Shown: positions 35,306 to 44,548, numbered from the stretch's first letter. The stretch: 64,000 nt of DNA from an uncultured Prevotella sp. (GCA_900320905.1 ONTZ01000004.1:1-64000), one strand, 5' to 3'. The notes: generated by a model not told the origin, from the sequence alone. Program-made: numbers and translations.

Positions 35306-35344
35306 CCTCCTACTGGATTCTGACCCTAGTAGGAGGTTTTTTAT
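35306..35344 (+). terminator. Rho-independent terminator after the LRR gene
   Basis: CCTCCTACT (35306-35314) pairs with AGTAGGAGG (35328-35336), followed by a run of Ts. Confidence 0.85.
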
Positions 35345-35436
35345 TTGATTAAAGAATCGCCCTGAATCGAAGAAAGTTTCCTGCCTGGGAAAATCTCGTT
35401 CCCAGCCCAGGGAATTTTTGTTGCCTGCCTAGGCCG

Positions 35437-35476
35437 CAAAAACTATTAATAGTTTTGCCTGTTACTATTAATAGTA
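35437..35476. promoter_or_regulatory. Two palindromes centred on CTATTAATAG upstream of the VapE gene
   Basis: AAAACTATTAATAGTTTT (35439-35456) and TACTATTAATAGTA (35463-35476) are perfect palindromes sharing the core, 20-odd bases apart. Such repeated sites suit a dimeric regulator or an origin-binding protein. The 549 bases between 35263 and 35811 hold no gene: from left to right a terminator, these palindromes, the left inverted repeat and the VapE promoter. Confidence 0.6.
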
Positions 35477-35536
35477 GCAATTGTTAGCATTAAATGTAGC
35501 AAAAATCGGGTCATCCCTCCCATTTTTCACGGAAAA

Positions 35537-35586
35537 CCCTTTGTTTAAAGGGGTTGAAGGACGGGAGGGATGGTTTGAATCCCTCC
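35537..35586. repeat. Left inverted repeat flanking the VapE gene
   Basis: This 50-base stretch matches the reverse complement of 37121-37171 at about 43 of 50 positions, including a perfect 16-base end (CCTTTGTTTAAAGGGG). Together they enclose the VapE gene and its promoter. Confidence 0.75.
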
Positions 35587-35689
35587 CTTTTCTATCACAT
35601 ATCCCTCACATCACCTTCTCATGCAAATCTTCGCATTTTGCCAAAGAAAACGCCTAAATGGGGAAAAACACGCAAAAATGGCGTAAAAA

Positions 35690-35722
35690 TTTGGATGTGA
35701 CGAAAAAATGTTGTACCTTTGC
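35690..35722 (+). promoter_or_regulatory. Promoter of the VapE gene
   Basis: TTTG (35690-35693), 20 bases, TACCTTTGC (35714-35722); a leader of about 85 bases follows. Confidence 0.7.
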
Positions 35723-35811
35723 AAGCCAAATGAAAACACGCTGTGAAAAGCGCGTTATTGCTATAAGGAAGTAGAATTAAGGAAGAGGCTTAACTTTTTA
35801 AAACTAATTTT

Positions 35812-37083
35812 ATGAAGAATGATTCATTTATGAATGGAGAGACGCTTGGAGTCTCTCAGGAAGGAACGCTTGTGATTGAGCAGTTCCTGATGGAAAACTA
35901 CCGTTTCCGTCGAAACATCCTCAACGGGAAGGTGGAATTTGCAATCTTGCCGAAGGCGGCTGATGCTGCCAACAGCAACACTGCTGGTGATTCCGGCAGT
36001 CTCTTGTGCGCCTCGGATGAGGCAGATTTGGAGTCCCGTCCGCTGACGCAGGCGGCCCTCAACAGTATCGTGATTCGTGCAAAGCGCGAGCAGATATTGG
36101 AGAAAGGCAGTCCGAAGACGGAAATCACGGAGTATGTGCAGTCGGAAGAGGTGCCTGAGTACAATCCCATACAGGCATTCTTGAAAGATCTACCAATGTG
36201 GGACGGCCAAAACCACATTGCCAATGTCTTTAACCGTCTGCCTGGCATCAGTTCCGAGCAACTGAACTATCTCACCATCTGGTTGCGCTCAGCCGTAGCC
36301 CATTGGTTGCAGATGGATATGTTGCACGGTAATGAGTGTGTACCCACGCTCATTGGTTTGCAGGGTTGCGGCAAGACGTCCTTCATGCGTCGCCTGCTGC
36401 CTTTGCATCTGCGAGAGTACTTCCTCGACCACCTGAACCTGTCGAACAAGTTCGATAAGGAGATGGCACTGACGAACAACCTCTTCGTCAACCTCGACGA
36501 ACTCGACTCCATCCGTCCTTCGCAACAGTCCTCGCTGAAACAGACGCTGTCCGTCTGCAAGGTGAACAGTCGTCCGATATTCGGAAGGGTGCAGGAGGAT
36601 CGTCCGCGCTTCGCCTCATTCGTGGCAACCACCAATAACCGCCATCCGCTGAAAGATGCAACAGGCTCGCGTCGTTACATCTGCATCCTGATTCCGGACG
36701 GTCAGTTGATTGACAATACGGGGGATATCGACTACGGACAACTCTATGCCCAGGTGGTGTATGAATTGCGTGAGTTGAAGGCACCTTATTGGTACAACAA
36801 CGACGAGGTGGCCCGTATTCAGCAGTTGAACCAGGACTATATGGAACAGAAGGACATCGGTGAGATGTTTGTGGCCTGCTTCCGCAAGCCGAATGAGGGC
36901 GAGTTGGCTAAGACGATGAACTGCGACCAGATCATCGGCATCATCCAGAAGGAATATCCGTCGTTGCAGAACACCATCGGCAACAAGGTCAGACTCGGCA
37001 AGGTCGCCAAAACCCTTGGCTTCAAGCACAAGGATCACTCGCACGTGCCATACTACGAGGTCATTCCCCTGCGTGCCGCCTGA
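35812..37083 (+). CDS. VapE/VirE-family P-loop ATPase
   Basis: 423 residues. Residues about 105-330 match the virulence-associated E (VapE) domain: AFLKDLPMWDGQNHI, Walker A GLQGCGKTSF, Walker B LFVNLDELD, and SFVATTNNRHPLKDATGSRRY. This is a superfamily-3-helicase-like core found in phage satellites and Bacteroidetes mobile elements, usually behind a primase domain. Here the N-terminal 100 residues are not a recognisable primase. Likely role: origin unwinding for a small mobile element, by family analogy. The gene is flanked by long inverted repeats and preceded by palindromes; it stands alone, without integrase or capsid genes. Confidence 0.82.
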   Translation: MKNDSFMNGETLGVSQEGTLVIEQFLMENYRFRRNILNGKVEFAILPKAADAANSNTAGDSGSLLCASDEADLESRPLTQAALNSIVIRAKREQILEKGSPKTEITEYVQSEEVPEYNPIQAFLKDLPMWDGQNHIANVFNRLPGISSEQLNYLTIWLRSAVAHWLQMDMLHGNECVPTLIGLQGCGKTSFMRRLLPLHLREYFLDHLNLSNKFDKEMALTNNLFVNLDELDSIRPSQQSSLKQTLSVCKVNSRPIFGRVQEDRPRFASFVATTNNRHPLKDATGSRRYICILIPDGQLIDNTGDIDYGQLYAQVVYELRELKAPYWYNNDEVARIQQLNQDYMEQKDIGEMFVACFRKPNEGELAKTMNCDQIIGIIQKEYPSLQNTIGNKVRLGKVAKTLGFKHKDHSHVPYYEVIPLRAA

Positions 37084-37120
37084 CGTCGGGAGCCCTACGG
37101 GAGGGCTCAGTGAGGGAAAT

Positions 37121-37171
37121 GTGAGGGATTCAGACCATCTCTCACGCCCTCCACCCCCTTTAAACAAAGGT
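37121..37171. repeat. Right inverted repeat flanking the VapE gene
   Basis: Reverse-complement partner of 35537-35586, starting 38 bases past the VapE stop. The rest of the 476-base gap to 37559 holds a hairpin (TGTGGAGG 37234 with CCTCCACA 37262), a terminator at 37449 and the next promoter; no gene is seen. Confidence 0.75.
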
Positions 37172-37448
37172 ATTCCCAAAGATTGTGTGAGGGATGAGCA
37201 TATTTTACTCGAAGCCACGTTATTACATCAGTCTGTGGAGGTTCCAGATTTTTCTGTCGAGCCTCCACACTTTATCTATGTTGGCTCTATTTTTACTAAA
37301 AAAACAAAAAACATTTGGTTATTCCAAGAAAAATGATCTATTCTGATTCCGTAGTGAATGACCAAATTGGTGAGCAATTTACAAAATCCCACTCATTTTC
37401 GTCATAATACAACACGCACTAATAATACTTCGTGTGTGGTGGAAAAGC

Positions 37449-37478
37449 CGCACGGTTTTTCCAAACTGTGCGTTTTTT
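37449..37478 (+). terminator. Rho-independent terminator
   Basis: CGCACGGTTT (37449-37458) pairs with AAACTGTGCG (37463-37472, one G-T pair) over a TTCC loop, followed by TTTTTT. It ends transcription from the VapE side just before the RHS cassette promoter. Confidence 0.85.
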
Positions 37479-37487
37479 CTTGTGAAA

Positions 37488-37521
37488 TTTTGGCTGATTC
37501 AATATTATTTATTATCTTTGC
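37488..37521 (+). promoter_or_regulatory. Promoter of RHS cassette 1 with TTTTGGCTGATT box
   Basis: TTTG (37489-37492), 20 bases, TATCTTTGC (37513-37521). The -33 is embedded in TTTTGGCTGATT, a motif that also occurs twice, inverted, in front of the ATPase gene at 55994. Confidence 0.75.
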
Positions 37522-37559
37522 AACACAAAAATAGATTATTAACCCAAATTCAATTAAGC

Positions 37560-37958
37560 ATGAAAATATTGAAGTGGAATAAAAGGTCGCTGATTGCAAT
37601 CTTGCTCATGACCGGTTTCTGTCAATTGTCATTGGCCCAGCAAGAGCAGAAGACCACATACGAGTATGACAAGCAAAATCGCCTCATCCATGTGGTGTCA
37701 CCATTAGGAGAGACTTTTTACACATACGACGAACTAGGCAACCGTCTTTCCAAGAAATTTAAGGCATCTGCTGTCAGAAAGGTAGGAGACGTCAACGGCG
37801 ATGGCAAGGTGGATGCTACTGATATCATGGAAGTGTTTAACTATATCACGGGTAAGTCTTCCACTAATTTCTCTAAACAGTCGGCTGATGTCAATAAGGA
37901 TAACATCATTAACATCGCTGACATCATTCAAATCACGGACATTATTTTGAAACAATAG
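37560..37958 (+). CDS. Small secreted YD-repeat/dockerin protein, RHS cassette 1
   Basis: 132 residues: signal peptide (to about SLAQQ), one YD/RHS-type repeat pair (YEYDKQNRLIHVVSPLGETF then YTYDELGNRLSKKF), and a complete type I dockerin with two calcium-binding segments (DVNGDGKVDATDIMEVFNYITG and DVNKDNIINIADIIQITDII). It is 12 bases upstream of the RHS gene, whose AGGAGG ribosome-binding site overlaps this stop codon, so the two are translated together. A role as an anchor or adaptor for the RHS protein is inference. A frameshifted copy is at 52989. Confidence 0.85.
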   Translation: MKILKWNKRSLIAILLMTGFCQLSLAQQEQKTTYEYDKQNRLIHVVSPLGETFYTYDELGNRLSKKFKASAVRKVGDVNGDGKVDATDIMEVFNYITGKSSTNFSKQSADVNKDNIINIADIIQITDIILKQ

Positions 37959-37962
37959 GAGG
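37957..37962 (+). promoter_or_regulatory. Strong Shine-Dalgarno AGGAGG before the RHS gene
   Basis: AGGAGG eight bases before the ATG at 37971 and overlapping the TAG stop of the dockerin gene. Strong Shine-Dalgarno sites are rare in Bacteroidetes genes, which makes this one notable. Confidence 0.6.
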
Positions 37963-37970
37963 ATCGCAAT

Positions 37971-40900
37971 ATGAATCACACCGCGCGTTTTATCACCTCA
38001 TTGCTGTGGCTCGTTTTGTCACAGTACACTATTGCCCAGGACTATCCCCTACACTCGCCCGTCCCTGCCGATGGAGAAGAGGGAGTTGAACTGTCAGTCT
38101 ATGCAAGTTGTCAGGGATGGTCCTTTGGCGACCTGTTTGAAATACGCCTTAGCGAGCATGCAGATATGAGTGGCTATCGTTCCTGGAGAGTGTCCAACCG
38201 TCCAGATCCATGTTTCACCAACCTTAAAGAAGGCACCACCTATTATTGGCGGGTATATGTCTATTCCACTTCTGATTTTGATTTCGTGCCGCAGAGTCCT
38301 GTATGGCATTTTACTACCAAAGGGACGCCTCCGGCCGGCGACTGCGACCTTTCAGATGTGCCGACATCCAGCGACTATTATGCTGCCACTTATTTCCTGT
38401 GCGAACGTTCTGTCCTGAATGGCTCAAAGGAGGATGGGAAGACAAACGTTGAGGGTGTACTGAAACGCTCTCATCTGGCAAAGATTGCATTCAGAGGCGT
38501 ATATCTGTTAAACGGCAGGGAAATGCCAGCAACTGTGGCATCAGATTATTATCCGACCGTCTATGAGGACATCGCTGCAAAAACGACAGATAATGACTAT
38601 TATTATCAGGCTGCCCGCGCACTTCTCTATCTGGAATATGGAGATGGTGTATCACCCTTTGACCGTAATCGGCTGAATTTTGTTCCAGATGATGCCATAT
38701 CCAGACTTCATACCCTGAAAGTCCTGATGGAGACCTTTAACATTCGGCCAGACTTAAATGGTTCTGATAATCCATTTCCAAATGATGAGAAAGTTGTGGC
38801 TCTTGCTGCCAACGATCCTGTCAAGATGGGCTATATCCGTAGGGCAGCAGCCTTAGGCATCATTACGACAAATAATGCCGAATTCCGTCCTTATGACGAC
38901 TGTAAGCGAGGCGAGGCATTCGTGATGCTGGCCCGTATCATGCAAAAAGTTGAGGCGGGGGAATTCGATGATCCGAATCCGCAGACTGCCAACTATTTCG
39001 AACCTCTAAACACAACACTAGCAACTATCTCATTGGGATTAGGCATACAGATGGGTAACTTCAATCATTACACAAAGACGAGTTTCGCCTTGAACGGCGT
39101 GGTGCCTCTGGCCTTTGCGCACACGTACAATTCTTATAATACAACATTGCCCAGTGTGTTCTTCGGCGATAAGTCGAAGACTGAGGAGGATGACAGTTAC
39201 CAGCCGCTTGGCGATGGATGGAGCCACAACTACCACTCTTTCATCACCGTGGTTGGCGATTATCAGAATAATGTTGAGGATAATGGTCTGCGTGTGATTG
39301 TACACTGGGGCGGTGGTGGCATTCACGTGTATAAGTCTAATGGCACTAAACTTGTGCCAGAGTCTATGGGTATCTATGATGAGATGATTTATGATGGCGG
39401 TAACGAACTGACCATCAAGTCTAAGTCGCAAGTGGAATATCTTTTTAGCAAACAAGGCGGTTCTGGGGCTGCTGTATTCTATCTCACAAGCATCACCGAC
39501 CGCAACGGCAATACGCTGACCATCAATTATGAGGACGGCCAGAACGGCTCAAAGCGTATCAGCAGCGTGAGCGACGGACAGCGTTCTCTGGATTTCTCCT
39601 ATCTGAGCGGTACAGATCTGCTTTCAGAGGTGAAAGATCCGTTGAATCGTAGCATCAAGTTTGAATATTTTGACAACAAGCAAACTGGCAAAAAACAGTT
39701 AAAGAGTTTTACGGATGCCGAGGGCAACACAACAACTTATGAGTATGTCGACCTGACGAAGACCGGAACATCGAAATTGCTCGCCCGCATCCAACTGCCC
39801 AAAGGCAACTATGTAGAGAACGAGTACGATGCCAATTGCCGCTTAAAGAACACGGTGAGCGGCCAAAACGGCGTACCGGCAACGAAGACCAGCGTCAGTG
39901 TGGCGGCCAGTTACAGCAACGGCATCTCTACCAAGTCACAGGTTAACGTGGAGCGGGAATCTGGGGCATTGACATACGATTTTAGTTTTAATGGAAATAA
40001 CGCTATGACAAGTCTGACTGGGGCTCAGGGAATGTTTATCAAAGGCACCTACGGCATAGAGGAACATCCGGAACTACCCACGACTCTCCAAAGCAACAAA
40101 ACAAATATCAGTAATATCAGTTATGACGCAAAGGGTAACGTGACGAGCATGACAATAAGGGGCGATGGCACACTGACCACATCGATGACCTACGACGACA
40201 TGAACAACTTGACCAGTATCACCGACCCAAAAGGCAACACAACGACCTACAGTTACGACACCAAAGGCAACCTGACCAATGTTTCGGCTCCAGAAGAGGT
40301 GACTGAAAGTTTCACCGTCGACAGCAAGGGACTGATTACGGAAATGACAAACGCCATGGGTGTCAAGACACAGTTTGACTATAACAAATACGGCAATCAA
40401 ATAAAGACTATACTGCCTGCCCTCGGACTCCAAATCTCTGCTGTCTATGATGATGCCAGCCGACCGACAAGTGTCACCGATGCCCTTGGCCGCACCAGCA
40501 GTTTTGTTTATAACAACAACGACTTCTTGACGAGTGAAACAGACCCCATGGGACATGTTACACACTATGCCTACGACAAGAACGACAACTTGACCAGCAT
40601 CACCAATGCCAAGGGCGGTGTGACCACTATGACTTACGACAACACAACCGACTGGCTGACATCGGTATCATTTGCAGGGGCAACAAAACAATATGGGTAT
40701 AATAGCGATGGGACACTCGCTGCCTATACCAAGCCCGACGGCACGCGATTGGAGAGCGTCTATGATCAACTCGGTCGCATTACGAACGATGGTGTCAATT
40801 CATACACATACGACAACAAGATGCGTCTCTCGTCGGTTTCTGATGGCAGTAGCACATTCACTTTTGACTACGATGGATTCAACCGCCCGTCAAATGTGAA

Positions 40901-42455
40901 ATATAGCGGTAGTGGCTCAAACTCCGTAAGGTATTACTACGATAACAACAACAACGTGACGGAGGTGGATTATCCCAATGGCAGCAGGGTGTTTTATTCA
41001 TACGATGGTCTGAACCGCATGAAGTCCGTTGAGTGGAATATGGTGTGCAGCGACGGCAGTAAAACAGGGGGAGGCATCACCTATACCTATCGCAAGGACA
41101 GCAAACTCGATCGGGTGGAGTATCCCAATGGCATGACCACTGAGTATGGTTACGATGCGATAGGTCGTCTGACCAGCAAAACCACAAAACTCAGCAACGG
41201 AACAGTGGTGGCAGGATACACCTATATATTAGATAAAGTAGGTAACATCATGGAGCAAACCACGCAGGAGCCTTACAATTTGGTGGTTTTACCCGACGAA
41301 GAGGTCAGTTACAATTATAACGATGGTAACCGCATCACGAAGGCTGGCGACATCAGTTTTGAATTTGATGCTAACGGTAATACCACCAAGCGTGGCGATG
41401 AAACATACAATTGGGACAAACAGGATCGTCTAACAGCGGCAGGCTCGACCTCTATTACGTATGACCCGTTGGGACTGATTGCCTCTTATGGTGACATCTC
41501 GTTTACGACAGATCCGCTGGGTATGGGCAATGTACTCAGTGATTCTAAGAGTGGGGCAGAGTATATCTATGGCAATGGCCTGGAGGCTCGTGTGAAGGAT
41601 GGCAAGGTGAGTTACTATGTCACGGATGTTCGTGGCTCTGTAGTGGCTATCGTTGATAGGGATGGCAACATCACGCACAAATACCAGTATGATGATTTCG
41701 GTAAAGTCGTTCAGAAGGAAGAGGCTGATTATAACCCCTTCCAATATGTGGGAAAATATGGTGTGATGTATCTTAGCGACAACCTTTATTATATGCGTGC
41801 CCGCCATTACGATCCCATCATTGGCCGTTTCCTCTCCGAAGACCCCATTTGGAGCACGAATCTCTATCCGTATGCAGATAACAATCCGATAATGAATATT
41901 GATCCAAAGGGAGAAGATGCTGTTGATTTTATACCACTTACGACCTCAGTAGAAGATGCTATAGAGGTAATAGATAATGATCTTTATGAATTGCTTATTG
42001 AAATACTTCAAGGACAAGACGCTACAACTGTGATACAAGCGACTCAATTAGAATTGGACGCACTTGAAAAAAGTATTTTAGTTGTAGAATCCACTGATAA
42101 AGTGGCAACGCCTTTATATTGTCAAATAAGTAGTACTGGGGTTGGACTTATCCTTACCGTAGCCACAGGAGATACAAAGCATTTAGGGAAAGGCATGATT
42201 AAAGATGCTGCAAAATATGGACTTACAGCGGCAGGAGGATTGTCTGCAGGTGTAGCCTCTGCTTTGGTTTTGGAAGTTGAGGTTGCTGGGTATTTTGCAT
42301 ATTCAGGCTTAAATGGAACACTTGTTGATGATGGCGTCAAGTTGGTTGACACGGTATTGTCTGATAAACAGAAACAAAATCTTTTGAATTCTTCATTTGC
42401 AAAGTATGTATATAATGGGTACTTAAAATTGGAAAATTGGTATCAGAATCGATAA
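37971..42455 (+). CDS. RHS-repeat polymorphic toxin-like protein with SLH-like triplet (RHS1)
   Basis: 1494 residues. Signal peptide to about TIAQD; a fibronectin-III-like domain (about 25-115, ending TYYWRVYVYS); three SLH-like repeats (about 120-325: CDLSDVPTSSDYYAATYFL, YPTVYEDIAAKTTDNDYYYQ, FRPYDDCKRGEAFVMLARIM); a DUF6531-type block (FALNGVVPLAFAHTYNSYNT); about 850 residues of YD/RHS repeats; the RHS core signature (RARHYDPIIGRFLSEDPIW, then NPIMNIDPKGE near 1310). The last 180 residues are a unique tip with a hydrophobic Gly/Ala segment (TAAGGLSAGVASALVLEVE), perhaps a pore-forming or membrane-acting toxin. RHS proteins form a closed cage around such tips. No T6SS genes are near; Sec export is implied. 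Confidence 0.88.
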   Translation: MNHTARFITSLLWLVLSQYTIAQDYPLHSPVPADGEEGVELSVYASCQGWSFGDLFEIRLSEHADMSGYRSWRVSNRPDPCFTNLKEGTTYYWRVYVYSTSDFDFVPQSPVWHFTTKGTPPAGDCDLSDVPTSSDYYAATYFLCERSVLNGSKEDGKTNVEGVLKRSHLAKIAFRGVYLLNGREMPATVASDYYPTVYEDIAAKTTDNDYYYQAARALLYLEYGDGVSPFDRNRLNFVPDDAISRLHTLKVLMETFNIRPDLNGSDNPFPNDEKVVALAANDPVKMGYIRRAAALGIITTNNAEFRPYDDCKRGEAFVMLARIMQKVEAGEFDDPNPQTANYFEPLNTTLATISLGLGIQMGNFNHYTKTSFALNGVVPLAFAHTYNSYNTTLPSVFFGDKSKTEEDDSYQPLGDGWSHNYHSFITVVGDYQNNVEDNGLRVIVHWGGGGIHVYKSNGTKLVPESMGIYDEMIYDGGNELTIKSKSQVEYLFSKQGGSGAAVFYLTSITDRNGNTLTINYEDGQNGSKRISSVSDGQRSLDFSYLSGTDLLSEVKDPLNRSIKFEYFDNKQTGKKQLKSFTDAEGNTTTYEYVDLTKTGTSKLLARIQLPKGNYVENEYDANCRLKNTVSGQNGVPATKTSVSVAASYSNGISTKSQVNVERESGALTYDFSFNGNNAMTSLTGAQGMFIKGTYGIEEHPELPTTLQSNKTNISNISYDAKGNVTSMTIRGDGTLTTSMTYDDMNNLTSITDPKGNTTTYSYDTKGNLTNVSAPEEVTESFTVDSKGLITEMTNAMGVKTQFDYNKYGNQIKTILPALGLQISAVYDDASRPTSVTDALGRTSSFVYNNNDFLTSETDPMGHVTHYAYDKNDNLTSITNAKGGVTTMTYDNTTDWLTSVSFAGATKQYGYNSDGTLAAYTKPDGTRLESVYDQLGRITNDGVNSYTYDNKMRLSSVSDGSSTFTFDYDGFNRPSNVKYSGSGSNSVRYYYDNNNNVTEVDYPNGSRVFYSYDGLNRMKSVEWNMVCSDGSKTGGGITYTYRKDSKLDRVEYPNGMTTEYGYDAIGRLTSKTTKLSNGTVVAGYTYILDKVGNIMEQTTQEPYNLVVLPDEEVSYNYNDGNRITKAGDISFEFDANGNTTKRGDETYNWDKQDRLTAAGSTSITYDPLGLIASYGDISFTTDPLGMGNVLSDSKSGAEYIYGNGLEARVKDGKVSYYVTDVRGSVVAIVDRDGNITHKYQYDDFGKVVQKEEADYNPFQYVGKYGVMYLSDNLYYMRARHYDPIIGRFLSEDPIWSTNLYPYADNNPIMNIDPKGEDAVDFIPLTTSVEDAIEVIDNDLYELLIEILQGQDATTVIQATQLELDALEKSILVVESTDKVATPLYCQISSTGVGLILTVATGDTKHLGKGMIKDAAKYGLTAAGGLSAGVASALVLEVEVAGYFAYSGLNGTLVDDGVKLVDTVLSDKQKQNLLNSSFAKYVYNGYLKLENWYQNR

Positions 42456-42540
42456 TTTTAATCGAGGGGCGGTTTTTCTGGATATTTTGATCAATGGAAC
42501 TCCCCCCTTGTTTTTAACTTAGAATTCAAATCGTATCATT

Positions 42541-43098
42541 ATGACATATTTGTTATTTGAGAAGATTGAAAGATTCTTTGAAAGAATAAAAAAAACAAAT
42601 GTGATCAAGTTCTTTTTGGTGACATGGATTATTCATTTCTTATGGACGATAGTTGTTGGCGGAACATTGTATTTATGCGGTGCGGAGTTTAGTCAGCATG
42701 TCGCTTCGGACAGTGAGTTTACTAATTCGTTTCTATTGATTCCTATGACGGCTCTTGCCGAAGAAATCATGTTTCGATGGGGGCCGATGATAATACTATC
42801 ATCCATTTTGACCTATTATTATCGAAATGGACGCCTGACAAAAAGACTGTTCTTTAATGTTGAGAAGCATTGTCTGTTAGGTTTGGTAATCCTACTAAGT
42901 ATTATTTTTGGTTGGGTTCATGGGAATATTTTCAATGTCTTAATACAAGGCGTAAGTGGAGTGGTTTTTTACATCATCTACCTGAGGTGTTTTTTCATTG
43001 AACGAGACAATGGTGTAAGAGATCGTTTACAGATTGTACCTCTAATCGAGTCTACTACGTACCATGCTATGGCGAATGCATTCCTAATTCTCTTATAA
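42541..43098 (+). CDS. CPBP-family intramembrane protease-like protein; possible RHS1 immunity protein
   Basis: 185 residues with about four or five membrane segments. The three CPBP (Abi/CAAX protease) motifs are intact: AEEIMFR (EExxxR), FGWVHG (FxxxH) and HAMANAF (HxxxN). Family members process prenylated proteins or give self-immunity to bacteriocins. Its place directly after an RHS tip with a hydrophobic segment fits immunity, but a housekeeping protease cannot be excluded. AT-rich relative to core genes. Confidence 0.75.
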   Translation: MTYLLFEKIERFFERIKKTNVIKFFLVTWIIHFLWTIVVGGTLYLCGAEFSQHVASDSEFTNSFLLIPMTALAEEIMFRWGPMIILSSILTYYYRNGRLTKRLFFNVEKHCLLGLVILLSIIFGWVHGNIFNVLIQGVSGVVFYIIYLRCFFIERDNGVRDRLQIVPLIESTTYHAMANAFLILL

Positions 43099-43114
43099 TT
43101 TAATCCGTTCCAAA

Positions 43115-43630
43115 ATGAATAATAGCAGTATTCTTCAATATATTGAAACCAATAAGAGTGCGTTAACGAAGATGATGGACGTAAGTGTCACGCCAGAAGA
43201 AGGCATCATCACAATAAGAAAAAGAAGTGGTTACAGAACCATACTGATAATACTGGCATATACCTTGATATTTATTTCACTAGTCTTTATGTGGGTTGGC
43301 TCTTCTCTCGGGTATTGGGGCGTCGTGGCTGTTTGTCCATTTGTCATGCTGTATTGTATATGGGAAATAAGAGAACAGGCAAGGATTATAATTGTTGACA
43401 TGAGTCATAAGATTGTCAGTATTAAAGAACGCTGGCAGAGAGAACGCACTTTCTCATGGGATGATTACCAAGGACATGAGATATATTGTTCTGTAAAAGA
43501 TTTCCCAGAAGAATTCCTTATCAAGTTTATGGATAATGGCAAGGTCAGAAAGATAAAGTTGGCTGATATCAACCCTGTATTCCACAAAAGTACAGAGGGA
43601 TTATGGGAATGTTTAAAGGCGAATGTGTGA
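43115..43630 (+). CDS. Two-TM protein of unknown function, RHS cassette-linked
   Basis: 171 residues: cytoplasmic start, two adjacent membrane segments (ILIILAYTLIFISLVFMWVG and GVVAVCPFVMLYCIW), then a soluble beta-rich PH-like half (IIIVDMSHKIVSIKERWQRERTFSWDD). 16 bases after the CPBP gene. The 3' half of a near-identical gene lies fused to a broken RHS gene at 54111-54251, which shows it belongs to the cassette. Function unknown; immunity is a reasonable guess. Confidence 0.7.
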   Translation: MNNSSILQYIETNKSALTKMMDVSVTPEEGIITIRKRSGYRTILIILAYTLIFISLVFMWVGSSLGYWGVVAVCPFVMLYCIWEIREQARIIIVDMSHKIVSIKERWQRERTFSWDDYQGHEIYCSVKDFPEEFLIKFMDNGKVRKIKLADINPVFHKSTEGLWECLKANV

Positions 43631-43689
43631 GTCAGCAAACAAATCATGCTCAATCTTAAGGAAAAGATTGACCATTCCGAATTCGTTTT

Positions 43690-43815
43690 TTTGCCTGAGA
43701 TTTAGGGCATACTTCTGCCCGGGGTGCATAGACGTGCCCCAGATTCAGGGCGTATTTATGCCCGGTGTGCATAGACATGTCCCAGATTTTGGGCAGACCT
43801 TACCCCGGTGGGGGA
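43690..43815. repeat. 43-bp intergenic repeat, three units
   Basis: Cores GCCTGAGATTTAGGGC (43693), GCCCCAGATTCAGGGC (43736) and GTCCCAGATTTTGGGC (43779) are exactly 43 bases apart, with GTGCATAGAC between. Same family as 85-256. Changes in one arm are partly matched in the other, so the hairpin seems kept. Confidence 0.8.
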
Positions 43816-43868
43816 TGACATATAGACGAATGAATGCGTTTAAACACAGCCTTTTGCTGGTGACCCAC

Positions 43869-43964
43869 ATGGCCAAAGGTGCCAAAGAAGGTGTTTTCGA
43901 CAAACTGAAAAACATTGGTAGCGAAATCAAGGGCATCCTCGAAGGCATCCTCGGTATATTCTGA
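43869..43964 (+). pseudogene. 3' fragment of the small lipoprotein gene
   Basis: MAKGAKEGVFDKLKNIGSE and IKGILEGILGIF, then stop, match the last 31 residues of the intact lipoprotein at 57485-57841, with scattered synonymous differences. The 5' part is absent here; an orphan 5' part lies at 54589. Confidence 0.85.
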
Positions 43965-44046
43965 TTATCCAACAATTGTTGTTAAACAAGACCGAACGAA
44001 TTCTATGCCAAAATGCTTCTACGGGACAGCCAAAGGGATACGTTCG

Positions 44047-44511
44047 TCAATCAGATTTGGTATCTTTTTGGTTATATATCTGTTCGTGAATCTTGGTACT
44101 GAATGCCAATGGATGGCTAATGTATTTATAACTATTAGTCGCCTCTCCTGTCGTAACATTGACCGTACCATAGTTTAGTAGACGACCAAGAATAGACTGA
44201 TCAACCTGAATACCTTCACACTTTCTGAGTAAAAGTTCATACGAATTACGGTTGATGATTCCCCGCTTGAATATCAGCCTATGAGTTGTGACAACATACT
44301 GACGTCCTCCATAAATTGACATTGCCCAGGCAAATGCTATGGCAAAGATAAGCAAGCACAAGCAAAGGATGGCAAGAGGTTCAATGGGGATAAAAGCCAC
44401 GCCAATGGCAAGCATAGCGACAAAGAATGGTCCAAGATACACAATACCATGTTGTCTGGCTTCATAAACCACCCTTTCATCTTTCATCAAATTCTTCTGG
44501 ATATAGCCCAT
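44047..44511 (-). CDS. Bacterial PH-domain (YdbS-like, bPH2) membrane protein
   Basis: 154 residues: a short cytoplasmic start (MGYIQKNLMKDERVVYEARQH), two membrane segments (residues about 25-65), then a bPH2 domain (YGGRQYVVTTHRLIFKRGIINRNSYELLLRKCEGIQVDQSILGRLLNYGTVNVTTG). Role unknown; such proteins bind membranes. It may use its own promoter (minus -7 box at 44530) rather than belong to the RHS2 operon. Confidence 0.85.
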   Translation of the reverse strand: MGYIQKNLMKDERVVYEARQHGIVYLGPFFVAMLAIGVAFIPIEPLAILCLCLLIFAIAFAWAMSIYGGRQYVVTTHRLIFKRGIINRNSYELLLRKCEGIQVDQSILGRLLNYGTVNVTTGEATNSYKYISHPLAFSTKIHEQIYNQKDTKSD

Positions 44512-44529
44512 AATAACTTATATTTTGCT

Positions 44530-44538
44530 GCAAAAATA
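44530..44538 (-). promoter_or_regulatory. -7 box of the PH-domain gene
   Basis: Minus strand TATTTTTGC, 18 bases before the ATG at 44511. It overlaps a hairpin-like CCCCGAAACC...TTCCGGGG sequence (44549-44572) that may end the upstream RHS2 operon. Confidence 0.5.
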
Positions 44539-44548
44539 CAAAAAATCC

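Noticed and set aside
43690-43815. Possible CRISPR array (regular 43-bp spacing)
   Set aside because: The whole unit is conserved, there are no variable spacers, only three units, and no cas genes.
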